Below are positions 13,501 to 25,500 of a DNA stretch of 64,000 nucleotides, piece after piece (within the stretch, counting starts at the first letter, position 1; the number at the start of each line of letters is the position of its first letter). Under the pieces are notes generated by a model that had not been told where the DNA came from, made no database searches, and saw only the letters and a program-made list of their open reading frames with translations. Origin of the DNA: Xanthostigma xanthostigma (taxonomy: Eukaryota; Arthropoda; Insecta; Raphidioptera; Raphidiidae); contig OY754468.1 in assembly GCA_963575645.1 (NCBI GenBank), forward strand, positions 4,216,001-4,280,000, given 5' to 3'. A program made the translations under genes and the position numbers.

Positions 13501-16500
13501 ATAATGTAAATTCTTACTAAAACTTGTTTTAAAACTGTTCTAAAAATGGGTTGCATATTTGACAAAATTATGATACCTAATTTATTGGTTTCAAGCCAGC
13601 AAGAATTTTTAATAAATGTATCTAGAAATATTAAATGCATATTTTTGTAGATATTATATTTATATAAAATACTCGGAATCTTACATGAGAATATTGTTGT
13701 TTGATTATTTACTGAGGGGAATATTAAATTACCAAAAACAGATTTCTTATCTTGTTATTTACCAGAAAGAAAAGTGTAGAATCTCACTTTTGGTCTTTCC
13801 ACAGACAATCCAAAACACTTTTCAGTATTAAATAATATTAAAAATTACTATAAAAATAATAAATTTTGTTAACATTGATCGCTTGAACACAAAATCGTTA
13901 TCTAGGCGCATGAAAAAATGACAGGAAAACAAAAATGAAGTTTTGAAATGATAGTTAGGAAACTCTGGATCATTTATAATTAAAATTAAAATAAAAAATT
14001 CGATTGATGCGACCTGAGGAAGACTTAAATTAGAAATTCTAATAGAAGTATACTGAGTGAGCATTGCCTGAGATCACCTCATCTCATTCCTCTCCCCGGT
14101 TTTGGGGATGCTGAACGTGATTTTCGTTTTTTGATTGTGCACCCCCTCCCAAACTAGTCAATTTTTTTGTTCAGATTTCACCAAGGCCACTTTTTAATGT
14201 GATTAATTACGGCTACTGGCCAAAGACAAGAGTCAGGCCACAATCTATTATAAAAAAAAAAAAAAATGTGATTAATGCGTGGTTCTTTGGTTTTGTTACA
14301 CTGCGTATGATGCCAATTTAAACGAACTTCGTAATAAAAACACACCCAATCACTAATTGAAACTCGACAAAAATATTAAACTCAGTTTAGTTTATGAGGC
14401 TATAAAAAATAAAAATAGATAATTAATAGAGCTACCGTATGTATTCGTTACTGAGTAACGGGTACATCGTCTGACTCGAAGTAACGAATCGTTACTTACA
14501 AATTCATTTCGTTACTCGCATCTGTCGTATCCATAACCGCATCAAACGAGTCGAACTGACATGGAGTCAGTTCGACTCGTTTGATGCGGTTATACATTAT
14601 CCAGCGGTTCTCAAACTTTTTTGGTAACGGAACCCTTTTGGAAAGCGAAATACTTGACGGAACCCTCCAATAAAACAAAAATGTCTTTATGTGCATTCTT
14701 TATTAATAAGCATAATACGAGTAGGTATAATGTAACAGTTACTTATTAAAAAAAATCTAAAGGGAGGTATTGTTTTTTTTTTTTTTTATGAAAATAATTA
14801 ATGTTAACACATTCAAACATTAAATAATAATAATTTTATTAACTATTCCAGTATACGAAATCAAAATGTCCTTTAAAGTTTTCTTTTAAATAGGCATGAA
14901 CGTTGTTTTCTTGCTGGCTGATCAGCTCGCACTGCCTCTTTTGTCGGCGTGCGTATAGCATAATATTAAAAAATATTATACGCAATATTCTTTTTTAATA
15001 TTTTTCTAAATTCTTACGGAGCCCCCACAGGGGTTTCGCGGAACCCTAGGGTTCCGCGGAGCACACTTTGAGAATGGCTGCATTATACGAACGAAGTCAT
15101 ACCGTATCACGTATGCGACGCGCTTTGATGCGATGGTACATGCTTGATGCTAGAGAACATACATTTCTTGATGCTATTAGTACACGATTGTATGTCGTAT
15201 GAAAAGTGACGATACGAAAGTAACTACTGGTTCTTTAAGTAACGAATACATACGGGTACACAATTTCTCGTAACTTTTACAGCTCTAATAATTAACGCGT
15301 TCAAAAGACTCACTTTGAAGATTTTTTTTAATTGGTAGGTATTCTGGTGACTAAATAAGACGTCGATTAAAGTGAAATTGATGACTAAACTCTAAATAAC
15401 TAATTAATAATCAATTAACGTTAGGTATTAATTTTAATATTGTGTTTCAGCCTTTACAGACATTATCTAGGCAAAGACCACTACCGAATATTTTTAATGT
15501 TTATACAATTCTAACTGTCTTGTTGCAATTCGCCGTTCATTTTATATGTTTAATATACCTGGTGCAGAAGGCTAACCAGTGGATGCCAGATAAGTAAGTA
15601 AAAATCATGGGTTGAAATCGAAATAAAATAATTTTTGTTTTGTCGAGGTGTTACGGTTTCGATTTTGTTCTGGGTTATTTTTTTAGCGATATACTTTCGA
15701 AAATTAATAAAGTATAAATAATTTTATTTTTTACCATTCCATCCTCATAAATGTGGAATGGTACTTAGGTCGAAATTCACTTTTCAAAATTTTACAATCT
15801 TTTTCGTTTTGAGGTCCCCCGAATCCACAAAAACATATTTTTGGAAAAAGTCTGTGCGTCTGTCTGTGAACACGATAAAGGTCAAACGGATTGAAACCAA
15901 ATTTTGGGAGGATGTTTGATATGCAAATATGAAGAGCTCTATTATTTTTGGGGAAAATCGGCGTATGCACAAAAGAGATATATAAAGAGATATAATATAT
16001 CTCTTTTGTGCATAACGTTGTTTTTTATATGATAATGGTACAACGTTATAACATAATATGTTATAACGTTGTTTTTTATATGATAATGGTATACTTTTCA
16101 TAACGGTGTATTATTCTATTTATTTTCTCAAGACAGTTTAGTCAAAAAAAAATTTTTCTAAGCTTTATAGTTTCGGAAGTATTTTGTAAATTAAAAAAAT
16201 CAGCTTTGTAGATCTGTCAGAAAAAATTTGTTAAGCATGCGTTGATTAATTTTTACAATAATTATCAATAACGGAAATGCGGACACATAGGTATAATTCT
16301 TTTCTTTTATTGCTTACGTTTCATCAAAAATATTGACTTTGTCAAAGCTCAAAAAACAATTTTTTAAATTAGAAAACAAAGTTTAACATAAAAAATTATA
16401 ATTTATTTTTCACTTTAGAAAAATCTCATAAATTTTTTTTATTAGGTAAAAATTAAACAAAAACGGTTTCAGTTTCAATCCTTGGTAAAAATTGCCAATA

Positions 16501-19500
16501 CAAATTCCGAAATCAGAGCTATTTTTGACAACGTTTTGTTAATTTTTCAGAGACAGAAACATTCCAGAAGCTGAAAAGATAGCGCAAGTGTTGGATGCTA
16601 AAGATGATGATGAAACCGAAGAGATATTTGAGCCGAATATTCTCAACAGCACGGTTTATATTATTTCAATGGCTCTGCAAGTTTCTACTTTTGCAATAAA
16701 TTACAGGGTATGTCTAAAGAATTTTTTTTAATAGACGGGCAGTACAATCTAGCTTCTGTGTACACTAACTTTAACACCAACCAAAACGGGTGGAAATTTC
16801 TTATTAAGTTTGAGTTATAAAACATTTCAAGTGGTAGAATTAATTTTTTCTAACCATTTGTAATTATCAAAAATTATGAAGTGGTTCGAGTTGCCCCGCA
16901 AGCTTATTCATTCCTTCTTAGGGTTTCGTACCTCAAAAGTAAAAAAGGAACTCTTATAGGATCACACTGTCTGTCTGTCAAGACTTTTGAGAACCAAAAC
17001 CTACAGGGTACTTCCCATTGACCTAGAATCATGAAATTTGGTAAGAAGTAGAGATGAGTGATATTTCACTACCTGTTACTTATTCGCTAATATTTGGATT
17101 TCACGGTTCACTGCAGTGACTTCAGAGTAGCTACCTGTTATTGAAAGGGACCCAGTATAATTTGTAAAACTTACGGGGAAATTTTTTTAACTAAAGGTAT
17201 TACCATTGGCTAACGTATTATAAAGACTATTAACCAGGTAACGACAAATTTTATATAGTAAACCTCTTACGTTTCATCCCCCTGGCCCACAAACTGAATG
17301 TTGTTTTGTGCTTCCACCTACATTATGGTTAAACTAAAAGTTCAGATATTCTTAAAGCTACCTCTATACTGATCCTAATTACTCGCTCAATGGTTTATAA
17401 ATTGTTAAAAGCCATCAATTTGTGTTTTTTTTTTGACGGATGTGATAATTTACAGTTTTCCGTGACGACAGTTCCCAGTTTGTTTCAAACCATAGAAACG
17501 CCACGTAAACAACGGCACTTACATTTCTAAATAAATGTAAAAAACCAAATATAATTCAAAATTTTTGAATTTTCAAATTTGATTTTGAATAGTCGTGGTA
17601 ACGTTTTTTTGGTCTGTTTCACAGTTTAATCAAAATCATGGATACGAATTCATTTTAATAATTTAAGACAATTCATTATTCGTCAAAGATCTTTTCAACT
17701 TTAAGAATACTGACATATTAAAGGTAATCTGTAAAAACTTAACCCCGTTGAATTTCGTCTACAATTTTTACAGTTAACGTAACTGCACGAATTACTAACA
17801 CAAGCCATTATTGAAAAATTCTCGGAAATGAAATTAGAAATAATTTTTTGACACAATTTATAAACGTACCGACAGAATTTTTTCAAATCATACATAAGGC
17901 TGTTTATATTTTGAAACCATGAATACGAATTTAAAAAAAAATAGTCGAACATTCTCTTTATTATATTTCTTGACTGTAGATACCAAAAAAAAATTGGTTG
18001 TCTGTAAAGTCGGTTTACGGACGATAGTTTTACGTGATAACGTATTCCGTAATACATAACCTAAACCTCCCAAAATTTGGTTTCAATCCGCTTATCCTTG
18101 GTGTCGGAATGATAAGAAATGTCAAAAGTGACGTTTGCAACTGTCAAAGTATTATGTTCTAATAATAATTAGGTATTCCAATAGTTAACTTAGAAGGCGT
18201 TGCATTTCACAATATACTAATGTCAAAAAATTGAATTAAACATTAGAAATGCAGCCGTTTTCATGTTAAGACAAGACATACGTTTGCTTCTAATTTCCAT
18301 GTACGGCAAACAAAGACGACCGACCGCGTCGAGCCATGCATTAGACAACATTGCATTTATACAGCTATTTTTCTATATAAATTTGTATAAAATATTTTTC
18401 TATATAAATTTGTATAAAAAAACTGTTTAGGCAAATTCTGTTATACGAAATCTATGTAAAATGTTCTCCTCTTTCGTTTAAGACTGGTTTCAAACCGATC
18501 TGATTTAAATTGAGCGAGAAATTAGCAAAAAGCACGCACAGGGTCAGGCGGAACGTTACGCGTTATGCGTTACGAACGTTAGGAACTTTACGTTACACTT
18601 TTTCGTACATGCAGCCGGTGTTTTATCAGTTTATAATATTGGTGATTCATCAATTTATAAGACGTTATCACGTCAAAAAATATCATCTCTGAAAAATCTT
18701 TAAAAAAAAATTCAACTGTCAGGCCGTTAAATAATTAATCATATATTTTTTCACCTACGGATTTTAACAAATTTATAACATGTAATACAGGGTGCATTTT
18801 TCGTCCACTTTGGTTATGTATTCTACTCTACAATTGTGAATGACATATTATTTTGTAGCATCGAAGATCATGTCAATTATTTTATTATGGGAGAAGTACA
18901 GTGTCGGTATAAGCATCTAATTAATTAAGACAATAAAAATAATTTAAAATGAAATACATAATCTTATTTCTTGAGTTTATATTTTTGTTCGGATTTTTTT
19001 GACTCAACATCAGAACTTTGTTTAAAAATAAAATTTTAATTAAAGTTATTCATTTACTTATATCAAAAGAAAAATATTTAAAAGCCCAATAATAATGTCA
19101 CCGCGGGATATTGTACAATACAGTCGAATGACGTAAGAGGATCTTTGAAGAACAAATGTAATTATGATGCTAGTCACTAGAGGACCAAATTGCCTGCACA
19201 ATTCACTACGGAAAACATATTATGTAGTTAAGATGCTAGTCACCAGACGGCCGAACCATTATCAGCACAATTCACTACGGAAACTCTACATATTCTACAC
19301 TCGCAGATTAAAAAAATTTAGCTTATGATGCTCGTCAATAGGTGGCCACCTAGCGGCGAGCATCATAAGTGGTCTTATTTTGGTTAACTAGGATATTTAT
19401 CTTCCTATAATACGTTTATCTATGGTATTACCCATTTTAATAAAGAAATGTGATCACTAATGTAAAATATGTAGGTACTTTATATACTTATAACTTAGTC

Positions 19501-22500
19501 GTACCTTTCAATAATGCATCGTTACATGCATTTTTAGGTGTAATGTTATACTAATACATAATAATATTGTGCATGGGCTGTTTTAGCACCGAACGATATT
19601 TTACCTGTGATCACTGTTCGCTAAAATCAATATATTAACATCTCAGCTCTGCACGTGCATAGTCATTCAAGTGATCGGCGAACGCTGGTCGCTTATATAT
19701 TATCTGCACTGCATGCGCATAGGTTACCAGCGATCACGGGTCGCAGTTAAAAACCACAGGTATTTGGAAGTCGCAGTCGCCAAAGTACCTGTTACTTGAA
19801 AGTAGCTAATAATGTCATCCCTAGTAAGAAGCAGTGTCTTATAGCACAAGTAAAGGGAAAATTCCGAAAACCGTAAATTTGTAGTTATATCACACAAAAA
19901 AAAAATGTTTTTAAACCGCAACAACATGCAACGCACGTACACAGTAACAGTTCTAATACAAAACAAGCGTCAGCTACCGGTGCGTTTATACATATGAGAA
20001 CTCTCGCATACAACACGACACGACATTTAGGCTATCAGATATAGCTAAGAGCTACAATACAGTGCAGTAGTCTATCTGAACTCATTGCAATTACACGCTT
20101 AGTTGGCAAATTGACCGCGACTTTTGTTGATGTTTGGGGACAACAGTCTTCCAACGGCTAAGTGGGAAAAATCTTCGAGGCTCGATTCCCGTGATAGACG
20201 AACTATTTATATATACGTACAAGTTTGTACGGAACCCTCGGTTTGCGAGTCCGACTCGTACTTGGCCGTTTTTTTTCCCCCTACTAATATTAGTCCACAG
20301 AAATTTTTATTTCGCTTAAATGTAGTCATTTTATAGGATAAAATAGCACTCAAAATCTTAAATATATAAGTTGACGCGAAAATACGAGCCGCCATGTTTA
20401 CTGTGACGTCATTCTTGTAGTATCCATACAAGTGCCAGTAAGGCTGTGTCATTTACACGAGGCTCATTTAGTGCTTACCCAAGTGTGTTTGTTATGTGTT
20501 GTATGTATGTTTATGGATCTGTGTTTGCTACAAATCTGACGTCACACTTCAAACCATCATGGGGGATGGCGTTTTTTGACGTGTATTTAAAAATTGAAAT
20601 AATAGATCAACGTCGAGTTTTTGTGAATACAAACTGGTAATTTCTGATTTCTTATTCGATAATCAAATCATTGATTAACGCCTGATTAGAATTCTTCAAT
20701 AAATAAAATTATCGACCAATTTTTCAGACAAATATATTAACAAAAAATAATAATTAATACATTGACGTTTCGGTCCGGATTTGGAGCTTCTTCAGAACTG
20801 ATCTAAAAAATATAAAAATAATTAATAATTAATTTCTAATAATAACAAATAAATTTTTTAATACGTAGTCAGGGATATGATTGTAATAGTCAGAGTGCCC
20901 GTGGACAAACATTTTATTGATACATACTCTCCCCAAACTTTGTATATGGCTTCATTAGGCCTAGTCTGACACCTATTTCCTCTATGACTTTTCTTGATTT
21001 TGGGGCGTTTTCCCTCTAAATTTTCCGAAAGATGTCGTTTTGACGACATGTAAAAATTTATAGATACTGTTTGTTTTTTTAATTGGATAGCTTAAAAACT
21101 TCAACCAAAACGCTAAAATAATGTTCTCTGACAAATAACATGAACCATTTAAAAAGTCGGACACCTCGAATATGTCGAACATATTCGAGGTGTTTTTCTG
21201 AAAGAAGGGTTGACATCTATTTTCCGCATAAAAATTGGTCTGTCAGCAAAAAAATGTTTTTTACTATGACAGACTTCATTTTTCAAGTGCTGCGACCACA
21301 TTTTTTAATGAAAAAATATGTTATTATCGTTGCTAACTAAAAAAAAATTTTTTTTTATTCTAAATTAATACGGTAGATCCCTTTTATATACTTTAATACA
21401 TTTTGCATCAAAATATTGTTTTTTACTATGTCAAACTTAATTTTTAAGCGCCGCGACTATTTTTTTTTAAATAAGCCCTTACAACGGGCGCGTCAAAATA
21501 TCACCTTAATTTTTTTCAGACAGAAGGTTTGACATCTATTTTATGCATAAAAATTGGTCTGTCAGCAAAACATTTTTTTCTTCATACCTCGATCGAAAGT
21601 TTGACATTTCTTCCCTGTTATTTATTATATGACAGCGGTAACCCTAGTTACGAGTATAAATACGCATGAGAAATTTTTTCCTCCCGCCGTTCTCACTAGG
21701 AGAAAATGTCAATCTTTCGTCCTTGCTGACGAAAGTACGTACTTTCGAGCGGATATGACGAAAAATCGTATACACCACACGGGCCTTAAAAGTTGAAATC
21801 TCGGCCCTGTGCGCCATGAGCCCGAGGCGAACTTGTGATGTAATATACTATTTTACTATGACAGACTTCATAAAAAAAATAATTTAAAACAAATGAAGTC
21901 CGACAAATTTATTAACAAAAATTGTCAGCCAGACAAGTTGTAATAGATAGAAGAGATCTTAAACTTTATTTAAAAAAAAATTCAAGAAGGTGTTATGAAG
22001 TGCATTTTCATAAAAAATATAATTTATAACAAATGGTCTGTCAGAAATTAATTAACAAAAATTGTCAGCCAGACAAACTTTTTCAAAAATGGTACATTAT
22101 TTACTACAAATTGTATAAATTTCAAGCAGGTGTTTTGGAAAAAAAAATCATTTTTTTTAAATTCAAAAATTCATAAAAAATAACAATTAACAAATTTTTA
22201 CTAGTCTGGCGGGCGTAACATGCTTTTCAGCCATTTTCACTTTATAATTTTGAGGTGTTCGATGGGGTACCTTTTTTTGTCATGGGAGCTTAGACTGTAA
22301 CATCAAGTGATATCATGATAATATGATCTTTTGGAATAATTATATTTTTGATTTTATTAATAAATTCTTAAGAATTGATTACAGAATGGTTAGTTTCTTG
22401 TAAACCATTAGATAAAATTTTATGTTCAAATAAATAAAATTGTCGACCAATTTATATAAAAAAAATAAATCAAATTATTTGAAGAGTTCTATTCAGACGT

Positions 22501-25500
22501 TAATCAAAGATTTAAAATTTTATGTAAAAAAGCAGCTAAATTATGTAAGGGACTACCAATAGATGACACAATCATTCTGTAAGGAACATCTTTTTTATCT
22601 ATTTTAGTTAAAGCATTAGCACGTTTAATATATTCATTAGATCTCCATCTTTTAATTATTTTTTTTATCAATAATATTATTAATAGGATTTCTTTTTGTT
22701 AATAAGTAAGTATTTTTATCTGATAACATTTCATTAGCTTTTTTAAATAAGTAGTCCAGTTAACTGCTACAGTGACATTACTTTTATCAGCTTTAGTGAA
22801 TAATATATCAGTATTAATTTTAATAAAATTTTGAGTGAAGTAAATATTACGTTCAAATTGTTTTTCGATAAAACTTTTATGTATTGTCTTTTTTTGTTTC
22901 TTTGTTCAGTTATAAAATCAACAGTCTTAAGGCCCCCATACACCTCGTTCTTTTATGGCAGTTTTAACCGCACGGGTAAAACTGTACGGTTAATTAAACA
23001 CGAACAACGGCCATATCCACACAGAGGCGTTGTTTCGTTCAGTTTTTCTGAAGTCGTGGCATCATTAATACGATCTGCTTTGATGGATCCTACAACAACG
23101 TTAGCAGTTGCAGCCGCAGTGGCTATAATATTAAAATTTTCAAAAAGAAAACGTTCAAAATGGACTAAAGAATGGTTACTTAAACGCAGGCAATTTTCAC
23201 ACGCAAATCTTCTAAATGAATTACGACTAGAACCAGGAGATTGGTTTAATTTTCTGCGAATGGACGAAGAAACGTATTTAGAGCTGCTCACTTTAGTAAC
23301 ACCATTAATACAAAAGCAAGATACGTTTATGAGACCAAGTATTTCATCACATGAGCGTCTTTAAGTATACGTACTTGATTGCTATTTGTCTCTTCATCAA
23401 TATTAGTTATTGTTTCTCTCGGTGTTTCCTGATCTGTAAGGAATAATAAATATTCGTAGTACCACAAATGGGGCTTGTACACCTCATCAGTTCCCGATCC
23501 AGATTTCTTGGATTGGATTTCTTTTTTTAATTCCTTTCGGAAGCAACCACATAGAGAATCTATTTTCTTTTTTACACATTCCTTTGTTGCTGAATTATCT
23601 ACTTCTCTTAATTTTATAATCATGTCTTCGTAAGCTTTATTTTTTTTATCCCTATCAGAATACTCACTAGATTTTATTTTCCAAAGGCACGAATGGCTTC
23701 GATACAATTGTATGAATTGAACGAGCTGAAACTTGAACCTGGGGATTGGTTCAATTACCTGAGAATGGACAAACATACTTATTTTGAGTTATTATTAAAA
23801 TATAAATCAATACTCAAACTAATTACAATCATTTAATTAATATGACTTATTTGCTGTACGTCGCACCACTGAATAAACGCCACACATTACGATTTGAAAC
23901 GACAACCAGCAAACACGTCGTGTTTAAAATCAAGATTCGGCAGATATAAAAACTGCCGTGTTTCATCGACAGTTTTTGCCCATACACTTCGGTTTTGACC
24001 GACGTGTTTTATCGTGACGATGAAAACTGCCAAAAAAGAACGAGGTGTATGGGGGCCTTTATGTCTAATTTCATTATGTAATGCTATTGGAATTTTGTAT
24101 AAACTTGATTCAACACATTTGATAAATTCAATTTGAGCATTTTTATCCAAAATATCACGTTGTAAGCTAAATTTACGTCCTAGAGATACTATATCAACAA
24201 CTTATTGGGTATGATTTTATCAGAGAGATTAACAAACCATTTTTTTCTAAAACCAACATAATTATCATAATAACCATTTTTTCCTTTATATAATGAATCT
24301 AATTTTTTAATTTTATTATTTTGAATTTTGTCATAAAATTTATTAAGTTTAATTAGTTGTGTTTGATAAAATTTACAATATACATCATGTGGCAGTGTAC
24401 TTTCAATAATGAATTTTAAATTCATTAATTTCTTTTTAAAAAAATTGATTTTAAAATGTAAATCTTTAATTTCTAGATTTAATAAATTAATTTGTAATTT
24501 TGACAATTTACGTTGAAATTTATTCATAACTAATTGACTATTGAAATTAAAATGTCGCAAATTTTTCACAATACGTTGCAAATATTGAAACGTCAATTAA
24601 TTATTTTTTGTTAATATATTTGTCTGAAAAATTGGTCGATAATTTTATTTATTGATGTTTTATTCGATAAATTATCGTATTCACATAATTTAATCATTTA
24701 TTTCTTATGGTGTCAAATACCCTATTGAAATTCTCGACTGAAGCATTTATTAAATGTTAATTCGGATCTAATAATATAAAATTTTCATTGACAGGGAAAT
24801 CCATTCATGGAAAGTTTGCAGCAAAACAAGGCACTTCTGTACAGTATTATTGGAGCAGCTGGAGCTGTATTTCTGCTTGCGTTCGGCGTTCTACCGGATA
24901 TGTCATACCAGTTTGAAATTGTTGAGTTTCCACCAGATGTAAGTTTCATTTCACATTAAAGTAGTTGTAGGGTCACAGTCTTGTGATCAAGTTTGTTTTC
25001 CCGCCGAATGTGCTGTTCAAAAAGTCCCGAAACGCCTGAATATCTCAGAGATTAAGTTTTTTTGAAAAATGTTGCGAATGAAAGTTGCTCAACTCGTTGT
25101 AAAGTATTTTTCGGTCACAAAAATTCCTCCCAAGGGGGTGTCTCTGTGGGGGGGGGGGGGGGGGACTCCGAAATTTTAAATGGCGACCGCAATTTTATTT
25201 ATTGGGTCGTAAGATTGTTGTCAAGGTCAAGTAAAAGAGTACCATTCCTTGACTTGTTACAAAATGAACAAATTTTATAAAGTTAAAAATTGAAAAAAAC
25301 TTTTACATGGAGTCTTATGGAAAATTCAACCTAGCATGCAAACGGTACATTTTAATTTTTTGCAAATAATCAAATAATATCAGCAGTTCCGAAAACTAAC
25401 TATGTAAAGCATCGATGTCTTACGCATATTTTAATATTTTTTCCAATTTAATTATGAGACTTTTAATCAATAAAAGAAATTATTAAACCTTAGCACTTTT

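Larger units (their letters stand above)
14430..15292. mobile_element. Inverted-repeat element with TGTATTCGTTAC-type ends, containing a nested hAT
   Basis: Left 'gagctaccgtatgtattcgttac' is mirrored at the right by 'gtaacgaatacatacgg' (about 15238-15255) and '..ttacagctct'. Interior has many 'gttactcg/cgtaac' motifs. No transposase seen. Target duplication not clear. Confidence 0.55.
22930..24058 (+). mobile_element. PIF/Harbinger element inserted in the PLE, exact TTA duplication
   Basis: TTA flanks both ends (22927-22929, 24059-24061). Ends AGGCCCCCATACACCTCGTT and its complement ..CGAGGTGTATGGGGGCCT are perfect over 20+ bases. Contains both genes expected of Harbinger, as remnants: transposase on + and a MADF/Myb-like protein on -. 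At 1129 bp it is a large internal deletion of a multi-kb autonomous element. Removing it with one TTA restores the PLE frame (..E-I-R-H-K-T-V-D..). Confidence 0.9.
20663..24659 (-). mobile_element. Penelope-like retroelement (PLE), broken by nested elements
   Basis: Flanked by TTATTCGATAA at 20652-20662 and 24660-24670. Carries the PLE-typical terminal block 'aaacgtc..gatccggatttggatcttcttcagaa' (here at 20764-20800) and inverted 'attatcgaccaatttttcagacaaatatattaac' blocks at both ends. Minus-strand coding remnants: an N-terminal region (24189-24596) ending near W-F-V-N-L-S-D-K, a middle part (24062-24150), and RT parts down to ~22513, including F-T-K-A-D-K-S-N and [13 protein letters not shown], which correspond to the 'TKADKGN' and '[10 protein letters not shown]' blocks of Penelope RT. 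RT core and GIY-YIG endonuclease are missing. Most of ATPase intron 6 is this element. Confidence 0.82.

Noticed and set aside
22831-23082. Upstream extension of the Harbinger transposase ORF (from 22831)
   Set aside because: The first ~33 codons lie in PLE sequence and then run through the terminal inverted repeat; the natural start is the Met at 23083.
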